64,000 nucleotides of DNA from Halobacillus dabanensis. Its GTDB lineage: Bacteria > Bacillota > Bacilli > Bacillales > Halobacillaceae. The stretch's first letter is position 1; each line of letters opens with the position of its first letter. The stretch spans positions 124,001 to 188,000 of the forward strand of contig NZ_FOSB01000005.1 in NCBI RefSeq assembly GCF_900114165.1, in the 5' to 3' direction. Of the stretch, positions 1-7,001 are shown piece after piece. The notes under the pieces are model-generated. The model was not told the origin of the DNA and ran no database searches. It worked only from the letters and a program-made list of their open reading frames with translations. Made by a program: the position numbers and the translations under genes.

Positions 1-58
1 AGATTAGCGGTCTTTAAGATAATAAAGATAAATCTCCGTAAAGGAAGGAGCCGCACCT

Positions 59-1585
59 GTGCTTAGTAAATTTACTACGGTATTCAAAATATCTGCAAGC
101 ATCATGCTGATCCTTGTCGTCATCGGTGTCGTCTGGCCGGATGGCCTGGAGGAAACGACGACAACCGTGAAAGATTTCATTGCAAATAAACTTGGCTGGT
201 ATTATTTGATCGTTGTCACACTATTCATGCTCGTCTGTCTGACGTTTTTATTCACACCACTTGGCAGGATCAAGCTGGGTAAAAAGGGGGAGAAACCTGA
301 ATTCTCGCGTCCGACATGGATTGCCATGCTCTTTAGTGCCGGGATGGGGATCGGGATTGTATTTTGGGGTACGGCTGAACCAATCAGTCACTATGCCATC
401 AGTTCCCCGACAGGAGAAACAGCAACAGATCAAGCGATCAAAGATGCCATGCGGTTCACCTATTTTCACTGGGGTATCCATGCATGGGCCATTTATGGCA
501 TTGTAGCACTTGTTCTTGCTTACTTTAATTTTCGTCACGACCATGCTGGGTTGATCAGTGCCACACTGAAACCGTTGATCGGGGAAAAAGCGGCAGAGGG
601 AGTGATCGGAAAAGTGATCGACATCCTCGCTGTCATCGCGACGGTTATAGGTGTCGCGACAACGCTCGGGTTCGGTGCGGTACAAATCAATGGAGGATTG
701 TCTTACCTGTTTGATATTCCAACAGGTATCCTGGTTCAATTTATCATCATTGCGATTGTGACGGTGTTGTTCATGATTTCTGCATGGACGGGATTAGGAA
801 AAGGTATTAAAATTTTGAGTAATGCGAATATGGGACTCGCCGGTTTGTTATTTTTGCTTGTATTTATTTTCGGTCCGACGATGTTCATTCTTAATTTGTT
901 TACAAACTCGATCGGTGCATATTTTCAATATTTGCCTAATATGAGTTTTCGCATCGCACCTCTAAATCCAGAGACACGCGAATGGATCAATGCCTGGACA
1001 ATTTTTTATTGGGCCTGGTGGATCGCCTGGTCTCCTTTCGTAGGAGTATTCATCGCTCGAGTTTCCAGAGGACGCAGTATTCGTGAGTTCGTGTTCACGG
1101 TGTTGATCGTTCCTTCTGTCATTGGTTTTCTATGGTTTTCAACATTCGGAGGTACGGCGATCAACCTCGAACATAACGCCGTTGATACGATTTCCTCTTT
1201 AGCTACAGAAGAATCGTTGTTCGGAGTGTTTTCGAACATTCCATTCGGCTGGGTTGCTTCGGTTGTAGCGATGCTGCTGATCGCCACTTTCTTCATTACC
1301 TCTGCGGATTCAGGAACATTTGTATTAGGTATGATGACGACAGGGGGATCGGAAACACCTGGCAATACCATTAAATTGACTTGGGGCGGATTACTATCCG
1401 CAACTGCCCTTGCATTACTTTATACTGGTGGCCTTCAAGCCCTGCAAAACACGATGATTATCGCTGCTTTGCCGTTTTCGATTATCATGCTCCTGATGGT
1501 CATCAGCTTCATTAAAGCGATATATAAAGAAGGACGGGAACTCGGTGTCGGTCGCTTCCATCCACCTAAGGATAAAAAATCATAA
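59..1585 (+). CDS. BCCT family betaine/carnitine/choline transporter (OpuD-like)
   Basis: Sodium-coupled uptake of glycine betaine or a related compatible solute across the cytoplasmic membrane. The 508-residue protein has about 12 hydrophobic segments. It carries the BCCT substrate-site glycine stretch MGIGIVFWGTAEP near residue 97 and the tryptophan-rich FYWAWWIAWSPF segment near 317, followed by VSRGRSIREF. The start is GTG at 59, with AAGGAAGGAG nine bases upstream. The C-terminal tail is short, so osmosensing by a long tail as in BetP is not obvious. A bidirectional terminator follows. Family assignment is firm; the exact substrate is inferred from the halophile-like setting. Confidence 0.93.
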   Translation: MLSKFTTVFKISASIMLILVVIGVVWPDGLEETTTTVKDFIANKLGWYYLIVVTLFMLVCLTFLFTPLGRIKLGKKGEKPEFSRPTWIAMLFSAGMGIGIVFWGTAEPISHYAISSPTGETATDQAIKDAMRFTYFHWGIHAWAIYGIVALVLAYFNFRHDHAGLISATLKPLIGEKAAEGVIGKVIDILAVIATVIGVATTLGFGAVQINGGLSYLFDIPTGILVQFIIIAIVTVLFMISAWTGLGKGIKILSNANMGLAGLLFLLVFIFGPTMFILNLFTNSIGAYFQYLPNMSFRIAPLNPETREWINAWTIFYWAWWIAWSPFVGVFIARVSRGRSIREFVFTVLIVPSVIGFLWFSTFGGTAINLEHNAVDTISSLATEESLFGVFSNIPFGWVASVVAMLLIATFFITSADSGTFVLGMMTTGGSETPGNTIKLTWGGLLSATALALLYTGGLQALQNTMIIAALPFSIIMLLMVISFIKAIYKEGRELGVGRFHPPKDKKS

Positions 1586-1621
1586 AAATATCCCCTGCTC
1601 ACCAGTGGAGCAGGGGATATT
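1584..1621. terminator. bidirectional terminator, BCCT gene / FAD protein
   Basis: Near-perfect stem ATATCCCCTGCTC / GAGCAGGGGATAT with A- and T-rich flanks, placed between two convergent genes, so it can serve both. Confidence 0.8.
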
Positions 1622-1649
1622 CATTGTCTGGCAACTTAGGTGGGATAGT

Positions 1650-2213
1650 TTACTTCCCTAAGACGTCATGGTCTACATACCGCTTGCCATTCAGTTCACT
1701 TATGACGTTGATGGCGACTTTTGCGCCATCGCCGGAAGTAATGATCGTGTGTACACTGACACCGGCAACGGTTCCTGCGGCCCAAACTTTTGGCAGGGAG
1801 GTGTGACCGTGCGCATCGACCTTAATGATTTTCGCTACCCGGGGCTCAATACCATCAACGATTTCCAAACCGAGTTCTTCCCCGGCTTTTACAGACATTC
1901 CCGTCGCAAAAATGATATGGTCTGCTTCATAACTACCCTCCGAAGTTTCGATGATATAGAGTGTTCCGTCTTCTTTGATCGAAACAACTTCTTCCTTCAC
2001 AATTTCAGCTCCGAACTTTTCGGCTTGTTTTTGCCCTTGTTCCAACAATTTAGGCCCCTCGATCGGATCTGTGCCGTAATGATTCTCGACCCAGGCTTTA
2101 GCTGTGATACTTTTTCCACTGTCAAAAAGAATGGTCTTCTTTCCAGCCTTCGCTGTGAAAAGTCCAGCACTCGCTCCAGCTGGCCCGGCTCCAATAATGG
2201 CTACATCATACAT
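1650..2213 (-). CDS. short FAD/NAD(P)-dependent oxidoreductase (thioredoxin reductase-like, no CxxC)
   Basis: Small flavoprotein of 187 residues. The N-terminal dinucleotide motif GAGPAG lies at residues 8-13, and a C-terminal FAD motif (AAGTVAG ... SGDGAKVA) lies at about 146-167. It resembles the FAD domain of thioredoxin reductase, but the NADPH-binding insertion and the CxxC redox pair of the usual ~310-residue enzyme are absent. Both ends look intact and CTCC-type complementary bases (an SD on the - strand) sit just before the start, so this is probably a genuine short family rather than a truncation. The substrate cannot be predicted. It stands alone between two terminators or promoter regions. 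Confidence 0.75.
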   Translation of the reverse strand: MYDVAIIGAGPAGASAGLFTAKAGKKTILFDSGKSITAKAWVENHYGTDPIEGPKLLEQGQKQAEKFGAEIVKEEVVSIKEDGTLYIIETSEGSYEADHIIFATGMSVKAGEELGLEIVDGIEPRVAKIIKVDAHGHTSLPKVWAAGTVAGVSVHTIITSGDGAKVAINVISELNGKRYVDHDVLGK

Positions 2214-2367
2214 GCACCTTCACTCCTTTTCATAAAATCCATGCTATGTCCATTATATCTGAATTGTCGAATAATTTAAATTTCCAGTTTTGAAGGATTA
2301 GTCGTTGCTTTCTATGAGGAAGTCTTGTATGATTCATTTCGGGTATCGAAAGAAAAGGGGGAGGTCA

Positions 2368-3756
2368 ATGATGAATGAAGAGCAGACGGTCCGTAATCCG
2401 AAGGGGTTATTGATCTCTCTTTGTGCGGTCATGATGATGTCTGTAATGAATGGAACGATGTTTAACATTGCCGTTCCGGACATCGCAAAAACCTATCAGC
2501 TGATGCCGTCAGAGGTCAGTTGGGTGATGACTGGTTATATTATGGTTTATGCTGTCGGTGCGTTGACTTATGGAAAACTTGCCGATTTTTATCCATACCG
2601 GACGTTGATTACATTCGGTTTGAGTATTTTCTGTATCGGATCTTTATTTGGATTCTTTGCACAAAACTATGCGATGGTTCTATTAGCGAGGGTGATCCAA
2701 GCGTTGGGAGGAGCGATGATTCCGGCTCTTGTCTTTTTGGCCCCTATTCGCTACTTCCCTAATGAACGCGGAAAGGTATTGGGGATCGTTTCATCCGTAA
2801 TGGCTTTCGCTTCTGGTGTCGGTCCGATTGCTGGTGGATTTATCGCTGGATTTCTTGATTGGCGTTATTTATTTTTAACGTCTGCCTTGATTATTGTCAC
2901 CTTGCCGTTTTTACGGAAAAACTTGCCACAGGAAGAAGCGAAGAAAGGCTATATCGATTACCTTGGAGCTGCTTTGATTGCTGGAGTGATATCGACATTG
3001 CTCCTTGGAATTACTCTAGGTATTTCCTGGTTGTTCCTCCTATCTGTCACATGTTTCGGTCTGAATATATGGCGGATGAAGTCGATTGATGAACCGTTCA
3101 TACCGGCTCATTTATTTAAAAATATCAAATACCGGGCGACAATCATTACAAGTTTTCTTGGGGTCGTCTGTTTGTTCGGAATGATGTTCATGCTGCCGAT
3201 CATGTTCCGGGATGCTTACGGAATGGGGACGATGATGATCGGACTTGTGCTTTTTCCGGGAGCATTGAGTGCGGCATTGATGGGGCAAAAAGGAGGCAGA
3301 CTTGTAGATACGAAAGGAAATATATTCGTACTTTATCTTGCGCTTACACTGCTTGCATCCGGTTTTCTGCTGCTTTCTACTCTCGTTGGCGCACATCCGT
3401 ATGTAGTTAGTGCGACCATCATTGTTGCATACATGAGTTTTCCGCTCGTGCAAGCATCATCAGCCGATCTATTAGCCAACATCCTTCATAAAAATGAAAC
3501 AGGTGTCGGCATGGGGGTCTTCAACCTGCTCAATTTCGTTTCAGGAGCACTCAGCGGTGCATTGATAGGGAAATCACTGGATGTTTTTGATCCGAACCAG
3601 CCGTTCAATTGGTTCGGTTTTGAAGGAACCACTGCCGTATACAGTAACGTGTTCTTAGTGTTTTCGCTTATCATAGTTCTAGGTTTCCTGCAATTCCGTT
3701 TTAATTATCATAAAAAAGAACGGGTATATGCCCGGAAGAAAGCTGCTTCATTATAA
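2368..3756 (+). CDS. MFS drug efflux transporter (DHA2/EmrB-QacA type)
   Basis: Proton-driven exporter of the major facilitator superfamily, 462 residues and about 14 hydrophobic segments. The family features visible are NIAVPDIAKTYQ after helix 1, the YGKLADFYPYRT loop between helices 2 and 3 (motif A, degenerate), and the motif C-like SGVGPIAGGFIAG around residue 150. The reading frame extends upstream to 2305. ATG at 2368 (or 2371) follows AAAGGGGGAGGT and begins MMNEEQ, so it is the likely start. A strong terminator follows. The drug or metabolite exported is unknown. Confidence 0.85.
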   Translation: MMNEEQTVRNPKGLLISLCAVMMMSVMNGTMFNIAVPDIAKTYQLMPSEVSWVMTGYIMVYAVGALTYGKLADFYPYRTLITFGLSIFCIGSLFGFFAQNYAMVLLARVIQALGGAMIPALVFLAPIRYFPNERGKVLGIVSSVMAFASGVGPIAGGFIAGFLDWRYLFLTSALIIVTLPFLRKNLPQEEAKKGYIDYLGAALIAGVISTLLLGITLGISWLFLLSVTCFGLNIWRMKSIDEPFIPAHLFKNIKYRATIITSFLGVVCLFGMMFMLPIMFRDAYGMGTMMIGLVLFPGALSAALMGQKGGRLVDTKGNIFVLYLALTLLASGFLLLSTLVGAHPYVVSATIIVAYMSFPLVQASSADLLANILHKNETGVGMGVFNLLNFVSGALSGALIGKSLDVFDPNQPFNWFGFEGTTAVYSNVFLVFSLIIVLGFLQFRFNYHKKERVYARKKAASL

Positions 3757-3766
3757 GAGTTTGCAA

Positions 3767-3806
3767 TAAAACGTCCAGGGATGATCCATCCCTGGACGTT
3801 TTTTAT
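3767..3806 (+). terminator. terminator after MFS gene
   Basis: Stem ACGTCCAGGGATG / CATCCCTGGACGT with a three-base loop, followed by TTTTTT. Confidence 0.88.
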
Positions 3807-3892
3807 ACTCTCTACAAAATCTAGTATTCGTTTGAGGGCTAATGCCGTTTCATGTACTTGCTTGGACTTTTCATTTAGAGATACAAAAAATA

Positions 3893-4231
3893 TTATACTG
3901 ATATAGAAGTGTCGCTTTCCATTGTGCTTCCGCTATACCTTCTTCGGCAATTGCTTTCTGCGATATTCTCTCGACAGATACCTTCTATTTCATCATAAAC
4001 TTGGTCGACACATTCTCCGTCAATAATCATAACAAACGAATGATCGAGATCCATGAATAAGAAAAAAGATAATAATTTCGGTAGATGGCCCCCGTCAGCT
4101 ATCAAATGGTTCTGATGTAAGTATAAGTCGCATCCGTTCTTGGAGATCGTTTTATATAATTTCATTACCTGATTTGTTTTTAACGGAATCTTTAATGTAA
4201 TTTGGTAAGAAGACAGTTCCTGCACTGCCAT
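3893..4231 (-). CDS. HPr-like protein lacking the phosphorylation histidine (tentative)
   Basis: About 112 residues. The pattern (KTISKNGCDLYL ... NHLIADGGHLPKLLSFFLF ... SFVMIIDGE) parallels HPr/Crh (QTASKYDADVNL ... KSIMGVMSLGI ... ITISASG) in order and spacing. The active-site GIHARP segment is replaced by PLKTNQ, so there is no His15 to phosphorylate. A regulatory or degenerate PTS-HPr homologue is possible. ATG at 4231 sits only two bases from GGAGGTGAT; GTG at 4225 (VQELSS) has better spacing and may be the true start. The C-terminal ~25 residues are unlike HPr. The assignment is by eye only. Confidence 0.5.
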   Translation of the reverse strand: MAVQELSSYQITLKIPLKTNQVMKLYKTISKNGCDLYLHQNHLIADGGHLPKLLSFFLFMDLDHSFVMIIDGECVDQVYDEIEGICRENIAESNCRRRYSGSTMESDTSISV

Positions 4232-4338
4232 CACCTCCGTAATGTTTTGTTAGTATATCACTACCCCTGCCCCGACGAGACTAAACATCCGGGTGCATAT
4301 AGACTTCTCCCAACATTATTCGACTCTCCTTAGGTGGG

Positions 4339-4506
4339 TTAAGGACGCTCAGGCGAAAGGCTGTACGTAAAGGTTTTTGGACATGCTGATTGATAAGCCT
4401 TCTTTTTCTCTATGTTCTGTTCCGGGTCCGAGCTGATCACCTGAATCCATTCTTTTGCATAAGCTGAGGCTAACCCCTGAATGACTGTTCGCAGGCGATT
4501 TGCCAT
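4339..4506 (-). other. possible 55-codon ORF or gene remnant in the 4.24-4.61 kb gap
   Basis: The 365-base space between the HPr-like and HD genes holds one open frame on the - strand. It begins ATG GCA AAT CGC, ends TAA, and encodes a mixed-composition peptide (MANRLRTVIQGLASAYAKEW...). There is no clear SD, and I recognise no family. It may be a decayed gene or chance. Nothing else in the gap stands out. Confidence 0.2.
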
Positions 4507-4609
4507 AGGTTTTTGTTTTCCATGATAGGGTAAACTTTTGAAGAGTCTTGTTCTCGTCCAGAGAACATGATATGATCTTTTTTAAAATTTATAAATCGGA
4601 GGTGATCGT

Positions 4610-5146
4610 ATGAATAGAGTGACTCTCGTGGATGTGTTCAAACATCGGATTACACAGAAATATTTGCAGCGATCAGGCATCCATCACGCGGTCACCGTCA
4701 GTGAATATGCGTTTGAAATGGCTCTGGCACATGGAGTGGATCCAGATTTAGCAACAAAGTCTGCGCTGCTTCATGATATGGGGCATTATGAATGGTACCG
4801 GGACGGGAAATGGGATTACGATGAATATCGAAAGTCAGATATCCACGCCATCAAAGGGGCAGAACGAGCCCATAAATTGCTGATCCGCTTAGGGGAAGAC
4901 CGCCTTGTAGCCAAGGAAGTATCTGTTGCTGTCCTTCTTCATACCGATAGCTACCTGCCCTTCGGTTTAGAAGAAAAAAGGACACCGCTTCAACATGTAG
5001 TTGCAAAAGCCGATGAAAAAGATGAACAGCCGATGGGTTTGCATCATTATAAGAAGATGGATAAAAGTGAAGCGATTGAAAAGCTGAAAGAGCTTGATGT
5101 GCAAATTGAAAAAGTGTTAAAAGAAGGTAAAGAGCTTTCTGGTTGA
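4610..5146 (+). CDS. HD domain phosphohydrolase-like protein
   Basis: Metal-dependent phosphohydrolase of the HD superfamily, 178 residues. The metal-binding histidine IHH lies at 24-26, the signature LLHDMGH at 53-59 (His55-Asp56), and a downstream LLHTDSY supplies a further ligand, then an Asp in VAKADEKDE. ATG at 4610 follows GGAGGTGATCGT. The C-terminus is charged and helical. Related Bacillaceae proteins are annotated only as HD-domain proteins, and the substrate (a nucleotide or other phosphate ester) is unknown. It is monocistronic as far as can be seen. Confidence 0.8.
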   Translation: MNRVTLVDVFKHRITQKYLQRSGIHHAVTVSEYAFEMALAHGVDPDLATKSALLHDMGHYEWYRDGKWDYDEYRKSDIHAIKGAERAHKLLIRLGEDRLVAKEVSVAVLLHTDSYLPFGLEEKRTPLQHVVAKADEKDEQPMGLHHYKKMDKSEAIEKLKELDVQIEKVLKEGKELSG

Positions 5147-5303
5147 ATGATTATCATAAGTTTCCGGTAAGTCCCATACATTAGTAAGGGCAGGGGCGTT
5201 TCGTCAAGCAATGGCATAGGGCTTTTTTTCCTCGCCATTGCTTCCATTAAATAAATCGTTGGTTGGTAAACAGTAAAAAGTCAAGAATTTTTTGGAAATA
5301 GGC

Positions 5304-5332
5304 TTTACTTTCATGAAAAGGTCCTATATAAT
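5304..5332 (+). promoter_or_regulatory. sigma-A-type promoter of the small-ORF locus
   Basis: TTTACT at 5304 and TATAAT at 5327 with a 17-base spacer, about 45 bases before the first tiny ORF at 5376. This is by eye only. Confidence 0.45.
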
Positions 5333-5375
5333 TTCCAGTGTAAGAAAAATTTCTCAGAAAGCGAGGTCGAATGCA

Positions 5376-5444
5376 ATGAATAAAAAAATGACAGCAAACC
5401 TAACGAACTTCATATCATCGACCTGCGCTCAGGTATTTTACTGA
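5376..5444 (+). CDS. 22-residue leader-peptide-like ORF
   Basis: ATG AAT AAA AAA ATG ... TAC TGA encodes a 22-residue peptide (MNKKMTANLTNF...). It is preceded by GCGAGG and a plausible promoter and followed within 35 bases by two terminator-like hairpins. Position and size suggest a leader peptide for the downstream YrzI-type genes. The codons show no run of one amino acid that would point to classical attenuation. It may not be translated. Confidence 0.35.
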   Translation: MNKKMTANLTNFISSTCAQVFY

Positions 5445-5478
5445 GATCTACGATTATTTACTAAAAAGCACTCATAAC

Positions 5479-5517
5479 AGCCGCAGGAGATGCATAATGT
5501 ATTCCTGTGGCTTTTTT
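5479..5517 (+). terminator. first terminator-like hairpin upstream of yrzI genes
   Basis: Stem AGCCGCAGG / CCTGTGGCT followed by TTTTTT. The loop ATGCATAATGTAT is itself partly palindromic. Its left arm could instead pair with the right arm of the next hairpin, giving an alternative fold. Confidence 0.7.
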
Positions 5518-5536
5518 AATGGAAAGATTTTTCTCC

Positions 5537-5566
5537 AAAAGCCGCAGTATGCCTGCGGCTTTTTCT
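5537..5566 (+). terminator. second terminator-like hairpin upstream of yrzI genes
   Basis: Stem AAAGCCGCAG / CTGCGGCTTT with a five-base loop and a T-rich tail. The stem is almost the same sequence as the hairpin 60 bases upstream. Confidence 0.7.
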
Positions 5567-5637
5567 TATGGAATCTAAGGGTAATTTTACTCTTTAGATA
5601 TAAAATTACAATTTCATCGATAAAGGAGGGATTTCCA

Positions 5638-5775
5638 ATGACGATTCAATTTTTCATCTTTACGATCACTGTCGCAAAGAACAAGAAGCAAACCTATCCA
5701 CCTGTACCCGGTTACAAACCATCAGTCCAAGAGGAATGGCTAGATCGTAAATCTGCATTCAGCCGCTACATGTAA
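5638..5775 (+). CDS. yrzI: YrzI family small protein, copy 1
   Basis: 45 residues starting MTIQFFIFTITVAKNKK. The hydrophobic N-terminus followed by a charged tail is the pattern of the Bacillaceae YrzI family, whose function is unknown and which is often found in tandem. ATG at 5638 has AAAGGAGGG ten bases upstream. The longer open frame running from 5497 crosses two terminator hairpins and is not credible. It is followed by a 20-codon ORF and a second YrzI copy, probably one transcript. Confidence 0.7.
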   Translation: MTIQFFIFTITVAKNKKQTYPPVPGYKPSVQEEWLDRKSAFSRYM

Positions 5776-5796
5776 AAAAATAAGGAGGAGATTACA

Positions 5797-5859
5797 ATGG
5801 GAGAGATATTAAGAATTGCTTTTATGAACTGGTTGAATGTTGAGAAGGATACCGCTTAG
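5797..5859 (+). CDS. 20-residue ORF between two YrzI genes
   Basis: MGEILRIAFMNWLNVEKDTA, encoded by ATG at 5797 behind a near-consensus ribosome site (AAGGAGGAG, seven bases away). It sits 21 bases after one YrzI gene and 27 before the next. The strong SD is the only argument that it is translated. No family is recognised. Confidence 0.5.
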   Translation: MGEILRIAFMNWLNVEKDTA

Positions 5860-5886
5860 CCTCATTTCGCAGAGGAGGAAAAAATC

Positions 5887-6018
5887 ATGAGACTCCATTT
5901 TATTATTTTTACGATTATTATTGAGCGTTCGGATGTTAAGAAAATCGATCAATCCATCCAACGTAAACGATTGATCGAAGATAGAATAAATGAAACGAAA
6001 AATAAGTACCATCTATAA
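5887..6018 (+). CDS. YrzI family small protein, copy 2
   Basis: 43 residues starting MRLHFIIFTIIIERSD, then a basic tail. It shares the short hydrophobic N-terminal block of copy 1 (IQFFIFTITV versus LHFIIFTIII) but diverges after it, as tandem YrzI copies usually do. ATG at 5887 follows GAGGAGG. A strong terminator at 6020-6059 ends the unit. Confidence 0.68.
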   Translation: MRLHFIIFTIIIERSDVKKIDQSIQRKRLIEDRINETKNKYHL

Positions 6019-6019
6019 A

Positions 6020-6059
6020 ACCACGAGCCCCTGTCTACGAAAGCAGGGGCTCGTTTTCC
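6020..6059 (+). terminator. terminator after yrzI locus
   Basis: Stem ACGAGCCCCTG / CAGGGGCTCGT followed by TTTTCC. Confidence 0.8.
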
Positions 6060-6117
6060 TATTCATTGTCAACAAAATTATTTTCTTGTTAAAAAAACAC
6101 AAGGAGTGGGAATAACA

Positions 6118-6290
6118 ATGGCACATGGAATTAAAGAAATCATCAAAAATGAACCGAATCGAGTGTAGGACACCGAAAGTCATCCTATTGTAAGCAATGG
6201 TTCGCTGTATTTGAGGTGGATAAGGAAGGCAGGGAAGCAACTGTCGATTCCGTTGACCACGCGAGGGAAAGCAGGTGAAACTAAATAGAG
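6118..6290 (+). pseudogene. possible frameshifted small gene
   Basis: ATG at 6118 follows AAGGAGTGGG and reads MAHGIKEIIKNEPNRV before TAG at 6166. Moving forward one base near 6160 opens a frame with a coding-like composition (...CKQWFAVFEVDKEGREAT...) ending at a TGA near 6280. The pair would make a ~52-residue protein with one frameshift. No family is recognised. The rest of 6019-6406 shows only the ywpF ribosome site. Weak evidence. Confidence 0.25.
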
Positions 6291-6406
6291 GGAGGTTGTA
6301 TACATAAAAGGGGAAGATTTTATTAACGAAAGATAAAATCTATCTTTGCCCACTCTCTCCGAGTATTCTATAATAGAAGTAATTATCATTCCCGGAGGTC
6401 ATTCGA

Positions 6407-6832
6407 GTGAAAACCTTTAAATTGATTTCTTTGGATATCATGGAAGAACAGAATGAAGATCTTACTCAACGCAGAATCAAACTGCAGGATGGGCTGATCA
6501 TCAATAGGGAAGATGATCATGGCCGTTGGGTCATTGAAGCCTATGTGGATGAAAGTTATCGTGAGTTTTTTGAAACGATGCGTGAAAATGAAGAAGAAAT
6601 AATCGTCCAGGTGAAGATCACCAAACAAAGCAATCGGCCAGCAACTTTCATGGTGAAAGCGATCGATGTGAATATGATCGGTGACCGGATGAATGTTATT
6701 TTCATGGGTACGATCGTCGATCGCCAACAGGAACAAGTGGAGAAAGTGTTGAAACAATTAATGGACGAAGGTTATCAGGGAGAAGATCTTCTTACAGAAT
6801 TCAAAAAAAGAGGTCAAGAATCCAAGGCATAA
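6407..6832 (+). CDS. ywpF: YwpF-like protein
   Basis: 141 residues starting MKTFKLISLDIMEEQ. The blocks KLQDGLIINREDDHGRWVIEA, VQVKITKQSNRPATFMV and EGYQGEDLLTEFKKR resemble Bacillus YwpF (about 136 residues), a soluble protein of unknown role. The start is GTG at 6407 with GGAGGT eight bases upstream. It stands alone, followed by a strong hairpin without a good T-run at 6849-6876. The function remains unknown. Confidence 0.62.
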   Translation: MKTFKLISLDIMEEQNEDLTQRRIKLQDGLIINREDDHGRWVIEAYVDESYREFFETMRENEEEIIVQVKITKQSNRPATFMVKAIDVNMIGDRMNVIFMGTIVDRQQEQVEKVLKQLMDEGYQGEDLLTEFKKRGQESKA

Positions 6833-6848
6833 CATGTATACGAAAAGT

Positions 6849-6876
6849 GGAGGCGTCTGGTTTTCAGACGCCTCCG
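6849..6876 (+). terminator. hairpin after ywpF
   Basis: Stem GGAGGCGTCTG / CAGACGCCTCC with a loop of about five bases. No T-tract follows, so it may act as a 3' end stabiliser more than as an intrinsic terminator. Confidence 0.5.
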
Positions 6877-7001
6877 GTGTGTGTATTGGTAGAGATGACA
6901 GAGGGAATTATAATAGTACAAGTAGTTTGTCGAATATCCTGCTATATGATGAGTGATGATATCCATCCTTCAGGTAGCAACATCAAAGGAGTTTTACTTT
7001 T

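Noticed and set aside
1668-2279. 203-codon + strand open frame opposite the FAD protein
   Set aside because: Its translation is Cys/Phe/Arg-rich with no family pattern; the - strand gene has both FAD motifs, so this is a shadow.
5497-5775. 92-codon frame reading into YrzI copy 1
   Set aside because: It crosses a terminator hairpin and has no ribosome site; ATG at 5638 with AAAGGAGGG is far better.
6833-7001. Possible ydaO/c-di-AMP riboswitch before the Ktr channel
   Set aside because: The region is only ~170 bases, with one simple hairpin belonging to ywpF; the riboswitch core is not seen.
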